Below are positions 52,501 to 63,089 of a DNA stretch of 64,000 bases, piece after piece. Made by a program: the position numbers and the translations under genes. The DNA is from Rotaria socialis (lineage: Eukaryota; Rotifera; Eurotatoria; Philodinida; Philodinidae), in assembly GCA_905331475.1 (NCBI GenBank), contig CAJNYU010000945.1:1-64000 (forward strand), written 5' to 3'. Each line of letters starts with the position of its first letter. Positions within the stretch are counted from its first letter, which is position 1. The notes beneath the pieces were generated by a model, which searched no databases, was not told where the DNA came from, and worked only from the letters and a program-made list of their open reading frames with translations.

Positions 52501-54909
52501 ATGGCGGCACGAATCCATAGATTTCTCGATCGTAATTCGTATTCTTCACCGAAATTAATTCATGTAGTCGAATCAAAATATTTTACATTATTTCTGGTTG
52601 CTGTAATTATATCAAATACATTTCTAATGATTTTAGAAACATATGATAGTTACTATAAAAAATTTCATTCATTCTTTCTTATATCTGAAAAAATTTATCT
52701 ATGCATTTATATTATTGAATGTTGTTTTAAATTATGGGTAGGTAAAATTCAAGTATTTTCGGATGATGTTAAAATTGAATTAACACATTTCGTTTGTTCA
52801 AGTTGATTATAAAATTATCTATTTCAGTATTACCATTATGAGGGATCGAGTAGACTCCAAATTAAAAGTCGTATCAAATGAGCAAAACAACTATATAAAC
52901 AGGTTATAACGGGGTGGGCGAGAGTTTTTAGACAAAATGTTTGTTGATTTTTTATTCACTTGAAATTATTTTTGACGAGTCAAACTCTACGTGTTAGAAC
53001 CAGAATTTTATGTTCTTTCGGAATATGAACTTAGAAATTTTGTGTCAGTTTTTGTTCGAGAGTAGTAAGTTAATCTTTGAAAGGTCCAAAAACTTAGTTT
53101 GAACAGAAATTTTTTCCGCACACTTTTATATTTTCACTATTATGATCCGAAACTAAAATTTGGAACCTTTATTATGATACCAACTTGCAGAGCAAAATCT
53201 ACCCTATAAAATGTACTATTTAAGTTTTCTTTTGTCTGTCGGTAAGGCACCTGAATTTTCATGTTCCCTACATCGCCAGTTTTGAAAAATTGGTTTTTTG
53301 ACCAAAACCGTTTTAAGTGGAAAGGAAGTCTTGGAAAAATGCGTATAGCTTCCCTTGGGTAAATGCTACAGCTTAGTTCAATACCACATTTTGTAGAGAA
53401 TTGTTCACTTTACAAAACTATCAAATCCGACAATTTTTAGCATATTCGCAAAGGGACTTATAGGGGTTAGCAAAGCCTGTTTGTTCAGAGTCCAAACTAA
53501 TTGTTAAGACCTTTTAAAGATTCCCTGACTACTTTCGAACAAAAGCCGACACAAAATTTCTAGGTCCATAATCCGAAAGAGCACAAAATTCTGGTTCTAG
53601 CGCATAGATTTTGATTCGCCGGAAATAATTTCAAGCAGATCAAAAATGAACAAACACTTTGTCTCAAAACTTTCGCACACCCCGTTGTCAGACCAGAGAA
53701 TATTTCAAACGCTTTAATCAGATCCGAACTTAGAATAAATATATTCGTAGACATTTTCTAGACTAAGACGTCTGCCACATTTTGTTTTTTACTGGAAAAG
53801 TAGATGCAACATTCCGTATCTATCGAATAATAAGATTTTCATTATTTAGGTATATTCATGGAGATTTTTTAAAACTTTATGGAATTGTTTTGATCTATTT
53901 ATTATTATAATAAATATAATTGACTTTATAACACAAGAGTTAACGCATGATCACAGTAGCGCATCATTACAAATTGATCATAATCAACATTTACAGTTAG
54001 TTAATATGATTTCTTTTCTTCTTTGACTTCTTAACATAAATATTTAGTACACAATTTGAACAAATAAATCATTTTTTTAAAATTCTTCGTGTTCTACGTG
54101 TACTTCGAAGTTTTCGAGCATTACGAGTAATTCGTACAATACGTTTCATTCAGTCAATTCGTATAATTGTTAATACATGCTCAAAAGCATTACCTGCTAT
54201 GGCTAGTATTATATTTATTATGATTATAATAACATGTATATCAGCAATTATTGCCAGAAGTTTATTTGGTGATGTATGCCCTGAAAAATTCAGCAATCTT
54301 GTTAAAACATGTTTTTCTCTATTTACATTATTAACACTTGATGATTGGTATTCTGTATATCAAGTATGTGCTGAACGTGATTATTCGAATTTCCAATTAG
54401 CTTTTTGTTTAATTTATATATTTATTATTAATTTTATTTTACTTAACCTTCTTATGGCTGTACTTGGTAAATTTAAAGCTATTTATTTATTGTTCTATAG
54501 TATATAATTTTCATGTTTAGTTGATAGTTTTCAAAGTACTCTTGATTGTGATGGAAAAAATGACAATCAATCGAAAACTGAAAATAATAATGATGAAGAA
54601 CGCATAGTGAAAAATTTAACACAACTAACAGAAGAATATTGCGACGATAGAAAAGTTAATAAAGAAAATGATGACATTTCAATGTATGACAGAGAAGAAC
54701 ATCGAAATGAAATAGATAATCCATCGAGAGATTATCGACAAGAACAAAATTCATTGCCTATTGAAAATATCGTGAAACAATATTTTATGTTAATGGAAAG
54801 TTTAGAATTTCGAATGCAAAGACATGAACAATTAACTAAGTTAGCGCAAAAATTAATTAACTTAACGCTGATTGAGCAAGAAAATCGAAAAATTAACATG
54901 AAAAAATAA
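52501..54909 (+). CDS. CatSper1-like sperm cation channel subunit
   Basis: Single-domain six-transmembrane Ca2+ channel subunit. Four exons (52501-52737, 53850-53995, 54048-54466, 54521-54909) give 1191 nt, 396 residues. S1 lies at about 26-46 (LFLVAVIISNTFLMILE), S2/S3 follow (CIYIIECCFKLW, NCFDLFIIIINIIDF), and S4 is a dense arginine helix (RVLRVLRSFRALRVIRTIR). The pore helix and filter read LFTLLTLDDW (224-228, TLDDW), then S6 and VDSFQSTL. TLDDW and VDSFQ match CatSper1 better than CatSper2-4 or voltage-gated Na+/Ca2+ channels. A charged, coiled C-terminal tail follows. The His-rich N-terminus of mammalian CatSper1 is absent. Intron 1 (1112 bp) hosts a foldback element. The gene starts 88 bp after the RRP7-like stop. 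Confidence 0.85.
52902..53695. mobile_element. ~800-bp foldback element inside CatSper intron 1
   Basis: Long imperfect inverted arms: 52902-53110 (with 'acggggtgggcgagag', 'ctagaa'-type 'gttagaaccagaatttt', 'agaaattttgtgtc') pairs with 53485-53695 (reverse complement 'acggggtgtgcgaaag', 'gctagaaccagaatttt', 'agaaattttgtgtc'). Identity is about 80%. The loop carries no transposase frame. Family not identified. Its insertion explains why this intron is twenty times the local norm. Confidence 0.75.
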
Positions 54910-55815
54910 TTAATGTTGTAATAAAGGCCTTGACATAGGCGCACTTTAGTTCCTTGAGTATTAGTAGTGACGCCATCGACACTGATTTTTAGAACTTAAT
55001 TTATTTAAAACTCTAACTCCCTCATCAAAAACCGATTTCGTGCCAAACTCACTGGGGTAGCTTAACATTTGTAGTGAATGATGGAATTTTTAGCTCTACA
55101 CTATGATGTGTGACAGAAATATCCACTAAGTGCACGCCAGAATTAGCTTATTTGGCAAGACAAGATGTCGTGTAGGGCAAAGTTGCTTTTTAAATTCTTA
55201 ATTTTTTAGTACCCAACAGATATGACAGCGTCAATGGACGAGAAAACTGTCTAAAAATAGAAATCGTTGTTTTTATAAATGCTTTTAAAATAAAATGATC
55301 AAACAAAATAAAAACAAAAACAGGTTATGTACTGCATTAGACTTTTACATTATGCTTCTAACAGACATAATTTTAATCTGTACTGTATCGAATGTTTCAT
55401 TTTATATGTTTTATTGTCTAATGCAAGAAACATCGCTTAGAAATAAAATAACATACTATTGACTACTTTTATTGAGAGGTTATGTGCCTACAGATAGATA
55501 GATAAAAGCTATCGATAGATTATGTTTGGAACGAAGCACACTAGTTGTTTTCAAAATTTCAAGAATCAATGTCTTTGATATTCTTCTTTTATAGCGTGAT
55601 AGTCGTTGGCAATGAAATAAAAAATTTTGAAAATTGAATTCATTTCTTGATGATTTTCTTCAAAAGAATTTATTTATTAAACACTTTAAAATTGAATGCA
55701 TTCCTTTGAAAAGAATTTATCAATATACTCTCATCACACTAAATAGGCTTAACACACATTTTTACTTTTAACTTATTTGTTCGTTATTGGTATTTGAAAT
55801 ATTCAAGTTCAGCAA
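54910..55815. other. Intergenic, no gene recognised
   Basis: About 900 bp. The first 300 bp are less AT-rich and may be a degraded repeat, but no inverted ends were found. Confidence 0.35.
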
Positions 55816-56267
55816 TCAATGGAAAACTTTCGTATATGTCTTATTCTTCTTTCCTTTATTGTCCAGGTGTGTTGAAAGGCACAATTCAGATTCATTCGTC
55901 TTTTTAACAAAGACCACGTTGCATCCATCATTAAGAGCCACGCATTCTTCAGTTGGTACTAGTTTAGCTGCTGCAAAACCAAAACCACAACACTGCAAAC
56001 CCTGTTTTTCACATCTACAGTCCATGCATTTTGGTGCAGCTAATTTAAAAGAAGAACCAATAAAAATTTTGAGATCGTCGTATTCGCAGTATTTTTCAAC
56101 AGTACCAAACTCTAAATTTGTACATGAAGAAAAAACTATGCACGAATTAAAAAGGATAATTTACTAGATGTTTTGGTTACAACTGGTCCTTGCATGCAAT
56201 ATGAATAAATGTAAGGTGTAAACGCACTAATCAGAAGTAAAATTACAACTGAAATATGAATTGACAT
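55816..56267 (-). CDS. Secreted beta-microseminoprotein-like protein
   Basis: Two exons (56165-56267, 55816-56111, intron 53 bp) give 399 nt, 132 residues. MSIHISVVILLLISAFTPY is a clear signal peptide. The mature part has ten cysteines. The pattern CMDCRC..GLQCC, EECVALNDGC, VFVKK and ESELC matches the C-terminal half of beta-microseminoprotein (PSP94/MSMB) and related small secreted proteins. Function in invertebrates is unknown. The start at 56267 puts the signal peptide first; an in-frame ATG 17 codons upstream would bury it. The opposite strand has an open frame (55787-56167) that I take as its shadow because it lacks any domain. Confidence 0.72.
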
Positions 56268-56573
56268 GGTGGATATTGGTCTAGCAAGATAAATAACGCG
56301 GAAGAAACAAACGTACAACGCTATATATATATATTTCGATATTTACATATTACTTAAATACTGTTGTTGACAAATACTCAATGACATAGATAGAAACAAA
56401 CTGTCATAGCCTAATATATGTAAATATCAGTACTTTTATTAACTAAAAACTGAAATGTCTGAATACATTCATGTTGTACTCTTATTCATCAAGTATAACA
56501 TAAGATTCGACATTTTTTTTATAACCATTATTGGAGAGATCCAGAATCGCTATATTGCTTACAAGACTCTCAT

Positions 56574-56673
56574 CAGGGGCGTATGTCAGGTCTCAGAGCA
56601 GGGGGGGCCGTAAATTTTTTTTCTGTTTTGGTGAGCAAAAAAAAACGAAATTTTCAAAAGCAGGGGGGCCGGT

Positions 56674-56735
<62 letters not shown>

Positions 56736-56767
56736 NNNNNNNNNNCCCCCCCCTATTTACGCTCCTG
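56574..56767. mobile_element. hAT-type MITE spanning an assembly gap
   Basis: The left end CAGGGGCGTATGTCAG and the inverted right end CAGGAGCGTAAAT are typical hAT termini (CAGGGGCGTA). They are flanked by 8-bp direct repeats, actctcat (56566-56573) and cctctcat (56768-56775), one mismatch, the size expected for hAT target-site duplication. The interior is non-coding, with a G homopolymer (56674-56735), ten N (56736-56745) and a C run, so the true length and core are unknown. Confidence 0.8.
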
Positions 56768-56869
56768 CCTCTCATGAGTCCGTGAATCGATTAAAAAAAC
56801 GTTTTTCATACATATGCCAGTAGATAATTAATTTTCATAATTTCCAACATAAAGTAAAATTTGGTTGAC

Positions 56870-57163
56870 TTCGAATATTGATTCATCTTTTTAAATGTGA
56901 TGCAAAAGAATGTGTTTTCATCAATAGTTTGAAGAAAATTCAAATAGAACCAGAAACAGTAAAACTTATGAAAAATCTTCAGCGACTATTTCATCTGAGG
57001 AACTAACAGCTACTTATTAAGAGATAAGATAATGAAGTTTCCTTACAACAGCAAGTTCATCAAGCAAACATGAAACGCCTCGAACCTATATTCTTTACCA
57101 AAAATAGACGTTACTATATGTGTATTTCAGAAATCGAAAATGTATTGAATAAACTCTGCTGAA
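56870..57163 (+). pseudogene. Decayed protein-coding fragment, family unknown
   Basis: One plus-strand frame reads convincingly like protein: FKCDAKECVFINSLKKIQ, then EPETVKLMKNLQRLFHL, then DNEVSLQQQVHQANMKRLEP and FFTKNRRYYMCISEIENVL before a stop. At least two in-frame breaks interrupt it and there is no start codon or splice context. The source may be a host gene or a transposon; I cannot tell which. Confidence 0.35.
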
Positions 57164-58056
57164 ACAAATAGAAAATTTTTATTTATATCGTTAAATATTC
57201 GATATAATATTAAATTAGGCTCATACTTCGATGGTACTATAACACGATCATCAATCGAAAATCTACTCAAGTAGAACAATTACATTTGTGACATGATCAT
57301 AATTTATCACATATGAACGTGTTCAATGGTTTGCTATTATTATTTTAATTCTTTATATCATAGGAAAAGCAATACAATTGGCTAAGGAGGCAAATGTTGT
57401 CGCCTACTAAATTCTTTTACGAATCGTGTATGCAACTTTCTTCCTACTCAGTAACTATCTCATCATAAATGATTGTATGTCTGTGTATACGATACAGACG
57501 ACATACGGGTTCGTACGATTGAGCCGTGTGTAACACATCATCATTCAGCTGTATACAGATTCTATCGTCTTCTTCCCTTAGCAAGCTTAGTTAAATAGAG
57601 TGATGTTACTTTGAAATACGAACGGTTCGATTTTAAATAAACTTAAGATTCAATCCGATCTCTAGTCTCTGTTTTCTTGTCGATGTATCAATCAGATAGC
57701 AAAATTAGTAAGCTGTATATTGCATATGTATATTTCATTAGTTTACTGAGCGTGCCCTGCTACAGATGACTGGCTGTTATTATAGACGATAGATAGCGAC
57801 GTCTGTTGATAGAATTCCGTATTGAATGTTTTTAACTTGTTATAGCTAAAAAACAGATAACCTTTCTTTTCCTATGTTTTTTTTAATTGTATCAATCGAC
57901 TAATATTTGGTAACAGTTTGTTTATTGAGTTTTTTGCCAAGTGGAAAAAATTGAACGTTCTTGATTGTTTTCATAATTACGCATATGCATATATCTATAT
58001 CCTTGTTTTATATTTAATTTATTCGCTTAATTATTAAAAGTAAAGAAAAGCGAATT
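57164..58056. other. Upstream region of TDP-43
   Basis: AT-rich, no gene recognised. It should contain the TDP-43 promoter. Confidence 0.35.
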
Positions 58057-59637
58057 ATGTTTATACGCGTCGCAGATGAATCAAAATCCAACAATGAAAT
58101 CGTCGAAATTCCGATTGATGGTGATATGGATGGTTCTGTTTCCTTGAGTACACTCGCTGCTCAATTTCAAGGTGTGAGTGCGTTGAAATATCGGAATTCT
58201 GAGACGAGTGTGTGGAGAGGGTGAGTGAACGTGTTTGTTCTTTGTTACATTTATTCTAAATCTATATTATATATGTGTGTGTTGAGTGAAATGTGTGGTG
58301 GTTGTATTATCCTGCCATTTTGCATTGTTTCATTTTTTCGGTGAACTGAAAAAATAAATCATATGCTTTTCTGTTTTCTAAGTGTTCGAGTAGCAGATGG
58401 AAAACTGTACCATCCAGATGGTGTTTGGGATCCGGATACCGTATATGTCACTGTTTATTCTAAACGTAAGTGAAGAATTTTGACAGAAATATTTACTATT
58501 GTTGACTAAATAGCTGTTTCATCGGATATTAAACGAAAAGGAGTTGGAGAACAACAAGAAGAATATTCAATAACATCATTAGGACAAAGTAAAAATCAAA
58601 GGCTCGAATATGGCGAAGAAACTAGTACTGAAAATGAAAATGAGCCTGACCATCGTTGTGTTGATTTAATTGTACTTGGAATAAGTTATCGAAGTCTTGA
58701 AGCTGATGTTAAGAAATGTTTTGAAGTCTTTGGTGAACTTGTATTTTGTGAGGTAGAAAAAATTTAATATTTTAAAAAAGAAAATATTTCAACATTTTTT
58801 TATTACAACAAAATAGATAAAACGTGATGCCAATGGACAATCACGTGGATTTGGTTTTATTCGATTTAAAAATTATGAATCACAGTTGGCTGTTATTAAT
58901 AAGCGACATTTTATTGATGGAAGACATGTTGATGTTAAAATTCCTGATTCAAAAGTAAGCTGATTTAAATTAACTTTATAATTAAAACAAAAAACTTTAT
59001 AGATTATCTTAAATATGTATATTTTCTCTTCTAATTAATCTCGTATTTTAGACAAGTGCACATGAACCTGAATATGCTCGAAAAATATTTGTTGCTCGTT
59101 TACCAGATAGTATAACACCGGATGATTTGCGACAATATTTTTCTAAATATGGGCCAATCAAAGATGTTTACGTACCTAAACCAGCACGTTCATTTGCATT
59201 TGTTACATTTCATGATTCAAATATCGTAAGAACATTATTCGGTACTCATATGATTCATGGTAACTTATTAAATAGTTCTAAGATTTCTAAATTCTTCTAT
59301 CTACGTTTATCTAGGTTGTAGTGTCACCGTTGGACCAGCAGAACCAAAAAATAAATTACCTGCAATTGGTGATTATCCAACATCAACATATAAACGAGCT
59401 AAACCAGATCATAGTAGTTTACGTACACTAACAGCTTATAGTACGTCACCAGCTCATTCACATTATCATCAACAATATGGTCAAACAGCAAATACTGATA
59501 TGATGCAACGATTTTTTCAACAATATGGTACAACAACAAATGGTTCAGCTAAAGCACAATTTTCTAATGCTCAACAATCCTATTGGAGTAATGCACACGA
59601 AGAAGCAGCTGCTATTTGGCAACAACACTATCGATAA
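58057..59637 (+). CDS. TARDBP: TDP-43 (TAR DNA-binding protein)
   Basis: Nuclear RNA-binding protein regulating splicing and RNA stability. Six exons (58057-58220, 58383-58465, 58514-58752, 58817-58954, 59052-59259, 59315-59637) give 1158 nt with 58381-58382 as the acceptor AG, or 384-385 residues (human 414). The N-terminal oligomerisation domain (FIRVADE, VSLSTLAAQFQG, LKYRN, WRGVRVADGKLY) is followed by RRM1 (DLIVLGI, SRGFGFIRF) and RRM2 (KIFVARLP, RSFAFVTF). The tail after RRM2 is short and rich in Gln, Ser, Ala and Tyr (HYHQQYGQ, MMQRFFQQYG) and lacks the glycine-rich prion-like region of vertebrate TDP-43. It is convergent with the next gene, 177 bp apart. Confidence 0.94.
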
Positions 59638-59814
59638 GAAATCTCTTGTTTTTTTTCTCGATTATGACATGTCTCTTCATTTTCTTTTCTCTTCCTTTTT
59701 CTTCTCGTGCACTTCAGTTATTGTCATGTTTTTAAATGTGTATGTGTCTGTACAGAGCGAAGACATTTAAAGATATATATATATATTCAAAAAACAAAAC
59801 ACAACAAGAGACTT

Positions 59815-60873
59815 TTAAGCCCATCGCATCGCTTTTAATGACCAAGATTTATTTTCTTGTCTACGTTCAGTTATAACCGTTTGTAAATAAGCAACATTTA
59901 GTGAAACTTTATATAAATCATTTACATTCGGTTGTTTTCCGATTAAATCCCATGTTAAAGTTTCTGATGATGTTGCATGAGCAACAATAAGAATATTCGT
60001 TGATTGTTCTTTAGAATTATTATGAAGTTTCTCAATTTCACGTATAACATGTTTCGAACGAAGATAATATGTATTTTCATGTTCGATTGGAGGTATGTGT
60101 CTAACAATCGGTTGATATGATAGATCAATATTAACACCAAATTTATACCAATCAATTGATTGAAAAAATATATTCATACCATATCTCGCAGCACCTAACT
60201 CTAATAGACCGGGTTCAATGCGTATAGGTATTTTATGTTCTAATCCAAGTCCTTTTAAAATTTGAATTGTTGTTAGTATACAACGCATTGCTGGTGATGA
60301 ATAAACATAAGTAGGTATATAATATTTTGCACCTAATGCTCGACCAAGTCTCTTGGCAGCATTTAAACCAGCTACTGTTAATGGTGTGTCAAGTGCCCAA
60401 AAATATTTATTTGCTCGAGCTGGTAATTGTGGTGGTAAATTTCGATGATAAGGTCGATATTGATTCTGTTGATTGAATGCTAACATATACCAATTAGATC
60501 CAAAATAGCGGTCAACACGTTCACCATGTCTAGTTATAAACAGACGCATATCACAAGCACGAACAGATCTAATTGGTATTGGTTTTTGATGGTATCCATC
60601 TTGTTCACTAGGAACTGATAACGAACGCATACGAGCTATTGGCATAAGACATCGAATAAAATCTGACTTTCTTGATGATGATTTAGGTTTAGCTGATTGT
60701 CTTCGTTGTACTGGAAAAGAATTGTCAGTTTTAACTGGTAGTATTTCTTGAGATGCTTCAATATCAATAGGCATTGGTAATGTTAATAGAATATGTAGTT
60801 TATTTGGTGTATAATCTGATAGAGAAGCAACACCTACTGGTAATAAATCATCATCATAATTCGTATCGGTCAT
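59815..60873 (-). CDS. Histidine phosphatase, UBASH3/STS-like, copy 1
   Basis: Single exon, 352 residues, from ATG 60873 (the longer frame begins at a TTG). The first ~105 residues are low-complexity, with a Ser/Lys/Arg-rich segment. The rest is a histidine-phosphatase (phosphoglycerate-mutase-like) domain: FITRHGERVDRYFG with Arg115-His116-Gly117, PLTVAGLNAAKRLG, YVYSSPAMRCILTT, RIEPGLLELGA, and the second catalytic histidine in LIVAHATSSE. RHGERVD, SSPA.RC and the late His match the phosphatase half of UBASH3/STS proteins; the UBA and SH3 domains are absent. Substrate is unknown. A paralog follows 290 bp upstream on the same strand. Confidence 0.88.
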   Translation of the reverse strand: MTDTNYDDDLLPVGVASLSDYTPNKLHILLTLPMPIDIEASQEILPVKTDNSFPVQRRQSAKPKSSSRKSDFIRCLMPIARMRSLSVPSEQDGYHQKPIPIRSVRACDMRLFITRHGERVDRYFGSNWYMLAFNQQNQYRPYHRNLPPQLPARANKYFWALDTPLTVAGLNAAKRLGRALGAKYYIPTYVYSSPAMRCILTTIQILKGLGLEHKIPIRIEPGLLELGAARYGMNIFFQSIDWYKFGVNIDLSYQPIVRHIPPIEHENTYYLRSKHVIREIEKLHNNSKEQSTNILIVAHATSSETLTWDLIGKQPNVNDLYKVSLNVAYLQTVITERRQENKSWSLKAMRWA

Positions 60874-61052
60874 TGTCAATTTATTTTTGATTGTTTAGTA
60901 TATATAATAAGACTGTTTTTCTTTTCACTATGCTTATATTAAGTGTTGACTTTCTATTTTATATATGTATATGTGTGAATATTTATATATATGTATGAAA
61001 ACACCTGTATAACATTGAAAACAAACCTGCTCCTTGTTTTCTTTGATTTTAA

Positions 61053-61080
61053 GGGGGGGGGGGGGGGGGGGGAGGGGGGN
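61053..61080. other. G homopolymer with one N (assembly weak point)
   Basis: A near-pure G run ends in a single N between the two histidine phosphatase genes. Length is unreliable. Unlike the gap at 56.7 kb, no terminal inverted repeats were noticed around it. Confidence 0.6.
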
Positions 61081-61162
61081 AAATGACATTTTATCACACT
61101 ATTTTTTGCATTTCATTTTACTTTATTTCAGTGTTTAAAAAATAAATTTTTTTTGCAAAATT

Positions 61163-62071
61163 TTAAATAAAATACATGACAGGACGTAAATACCAAATAC
61201 GAGTAATCGCATCACGTTCAAGTACAACCGTATGTAAATATGGAACTTTAGCGCATTGGTCACCAAACTTTTTTACTTCGAAAGGTTTCTGTAAGGCAAT
61301 AGTTGAAAACATTTCTGTTGATGCTGCATGGCCCACAATGAGTACAGTTGTACGTTGTCGTGGAAGAAGTCCATGATAAGCCGGAGATAATATTTTACCA
61401 TGATGACGTTCGATCGAGTCAAAAAACTGTCGACTTCGATTATAATAATCCATTTCAGTTTCATGTGAATTTAGATAATTATTAAGACGTGAATAATGTT
61501 GATCAATATTGTAGTCTGCTTGTTTCCAATCACCTGTTGACATAAATGGATTGATGCTTTTAAGTAAAAGTAAGGGAGAATTCCAATTCAATGGTTCAAA
61601 TAAGTATGGTTCAGGACGAATAGGTATATGACTACGATTCATTCCTTTCAAGATTGCATTTGCTGTTAGAATACTACGCGATGCAGGTGACGAATAACAG
61701 TAATTAACTGTTGCACCAACTCGGGCTAATTGTTGTCCTTTATAAATAGCTTTTTGTTCACCTGTACGTGTTATCGGTGGATCAAATACGTAAAGTAATG
61801 TATTGGAACGATATGGTAATCGGTGCGGCAATATTGGATGTTTAAAAGCTAGTGGAGGGGCTGATGGAATATCTCCGAATACTTTATCGTACCAATCACT
61901 ACCCAGAGATTGATCTATACGTTCACCATGTCGAAGAATAATCAAACGAAGATCATAATTATGATTGGTTCTATAAGGTGACTTTTGTTGTTCATATATT
62001 TTAACAACTCTGTTTTTTTTATGATAATATTTATCATTATTTATAACAGCAGGAGGTTTAACTACAAACAT
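61163..62071 (-). CDS. Histidine phosphatase, UBASH3/STS-like, copy 2
   Basis: Single exon, 302 residues. Domain: LIILRHGERIDQSLGSDWYD with Arg47-His48-Gly49, PITRTGEQKAIYKG, YCYSSPASRSILTAN, IPIRPEPYLFEP and the second histidine in LIVGHAASTEMF. It is the tandem paralog of 59815-60873, with the same order and a shorter N-terminus. Intronless like its partner, which suggests duplication of an already intronless copy. All catalytic residues seen in copy 1 are kept, so both are probably active. It lacks signal peptide and membrane segments. Confidence 0.88.
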   Translation of the reverse strand: MFVVKPPAVINNDKYYHKKNRVVKIYEQQKSPYRTNHNYDLRLIILRHGERIDQSLGSDWYDKVFGDIPSAPPLAFKHPILPHRLPYRSNTLLYVFDPPITRTGEQKAIYKGQQLARVGATVNYCYSSPASRSILTANAILKGMNRSHIPIRPEPYLFEPLNWNSPLLLLKSINPFMSTGDWKQADYNIDQHYSRLNNYLNSHETEMDYYNRSRQFFDSIERHHGKILSPAYHGLLPRQRTTVLIVGHAASTEMFSTIALQKPFEVKKFGDQCAKVPYLHTVVLERDAITRIWYLRPVMYFI

Positions 62072-63089
62072 TAGAGTTAATTTACAAATGTAGTCTGCAG
62101 TATTGTTGTAGGAAGAAAAAAGAATATAAAATTATGACTAAATGCAAGCGATCATGCGTATTAAAATGCATAAAACATGATTGGCGCATATATTCATTAT
62201 CATCATCGTCACCATCATAGCAATGACTAATATTATAACATTATTGCGACTGAATTTAAATTGTATATTTTTTTCTGACACACGTGATTAATGAAAAAGG
62301 CAATAAACAGTAATAGGTATATTTGATTAGATCTTCTATTTATGATCACTAGTGTCACAACGAATTCAAAATGTAATGATGCATATCTTTTAATTAGTTG
62401 ACTGATATCTAACGAGAAGAATGTTGATACTAATACTGCCGATGGCCTTTTCTGTTTGCTGAAAATGCGATATCAAATGAGTATCATTAAGTAGAATAAA
62501 AAGAAACAAATCACGATATATTTAAAATTGTGTCTCGCGAAAACGAATGATCATAATGTATAATCATACACTTAATGAGAAAAAAAATATATTTTAATTG
62601 CTAATTTTTTTTTATACATTCAAATGGATATGCCGATTTAGTATCACATGACGTCTATGTTAAGTAAGGGCATAGAAAACATCTACAATTTGACTCAAGC
62701 GAGACCGAAATTTTTTGAGAACAATAAAGTTCAATTGTCTTGAAAAAATAAAATAAAACTAATCAGACATAGCTACTCGGGGGATGTGTGACTACAAAAG
62801 ATCACTATGAAATGAAAAATCAAAGAATAGAAAATAAAAACATGATCCCTAAATAATAATTGAAGAGAATGTATCCTTCGTACTTTCGATTTTCTTTTCT
62901 CAACATTGAATTCTAGACGAACCAATCATCGATTATTTTATATTGAATTTTTTGATACATTTATTCAATTCAAAATATCAACATCAATTTTCGTTAAGCA
63001 TGTTTATTTTTTTGTATAGAAATAAATGAAACATAAAAACTACATGTGTGCATGACGTTTTAGTGTTCACAGCTAAAAGTTGATTCTGT
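62072..63089. other. Intergenic, no gene recognised
   Basis: About 1 kb, AT-rich, between the 5' end of histidine phosphatase 2 and the 3' end of the cyclase gene. Confidence 0.4.

Noticed and set aside
52350-54909. Voltage-gated sodium/calcium channel fragment
   Set aside because: The filter TLDDW, single-domain length and VDSFQ motif fit CatSper1 better, and the gene is complete rather than one repeat of a four-domain channel.
55787-56167. 126-codon plus-strand frame with a hydrophobic start
   Set aside because: It lies opposite the microseminoprotein-like gene, whose cysteine pattern, signal peptide and splice sites make the minus strand the better reading.
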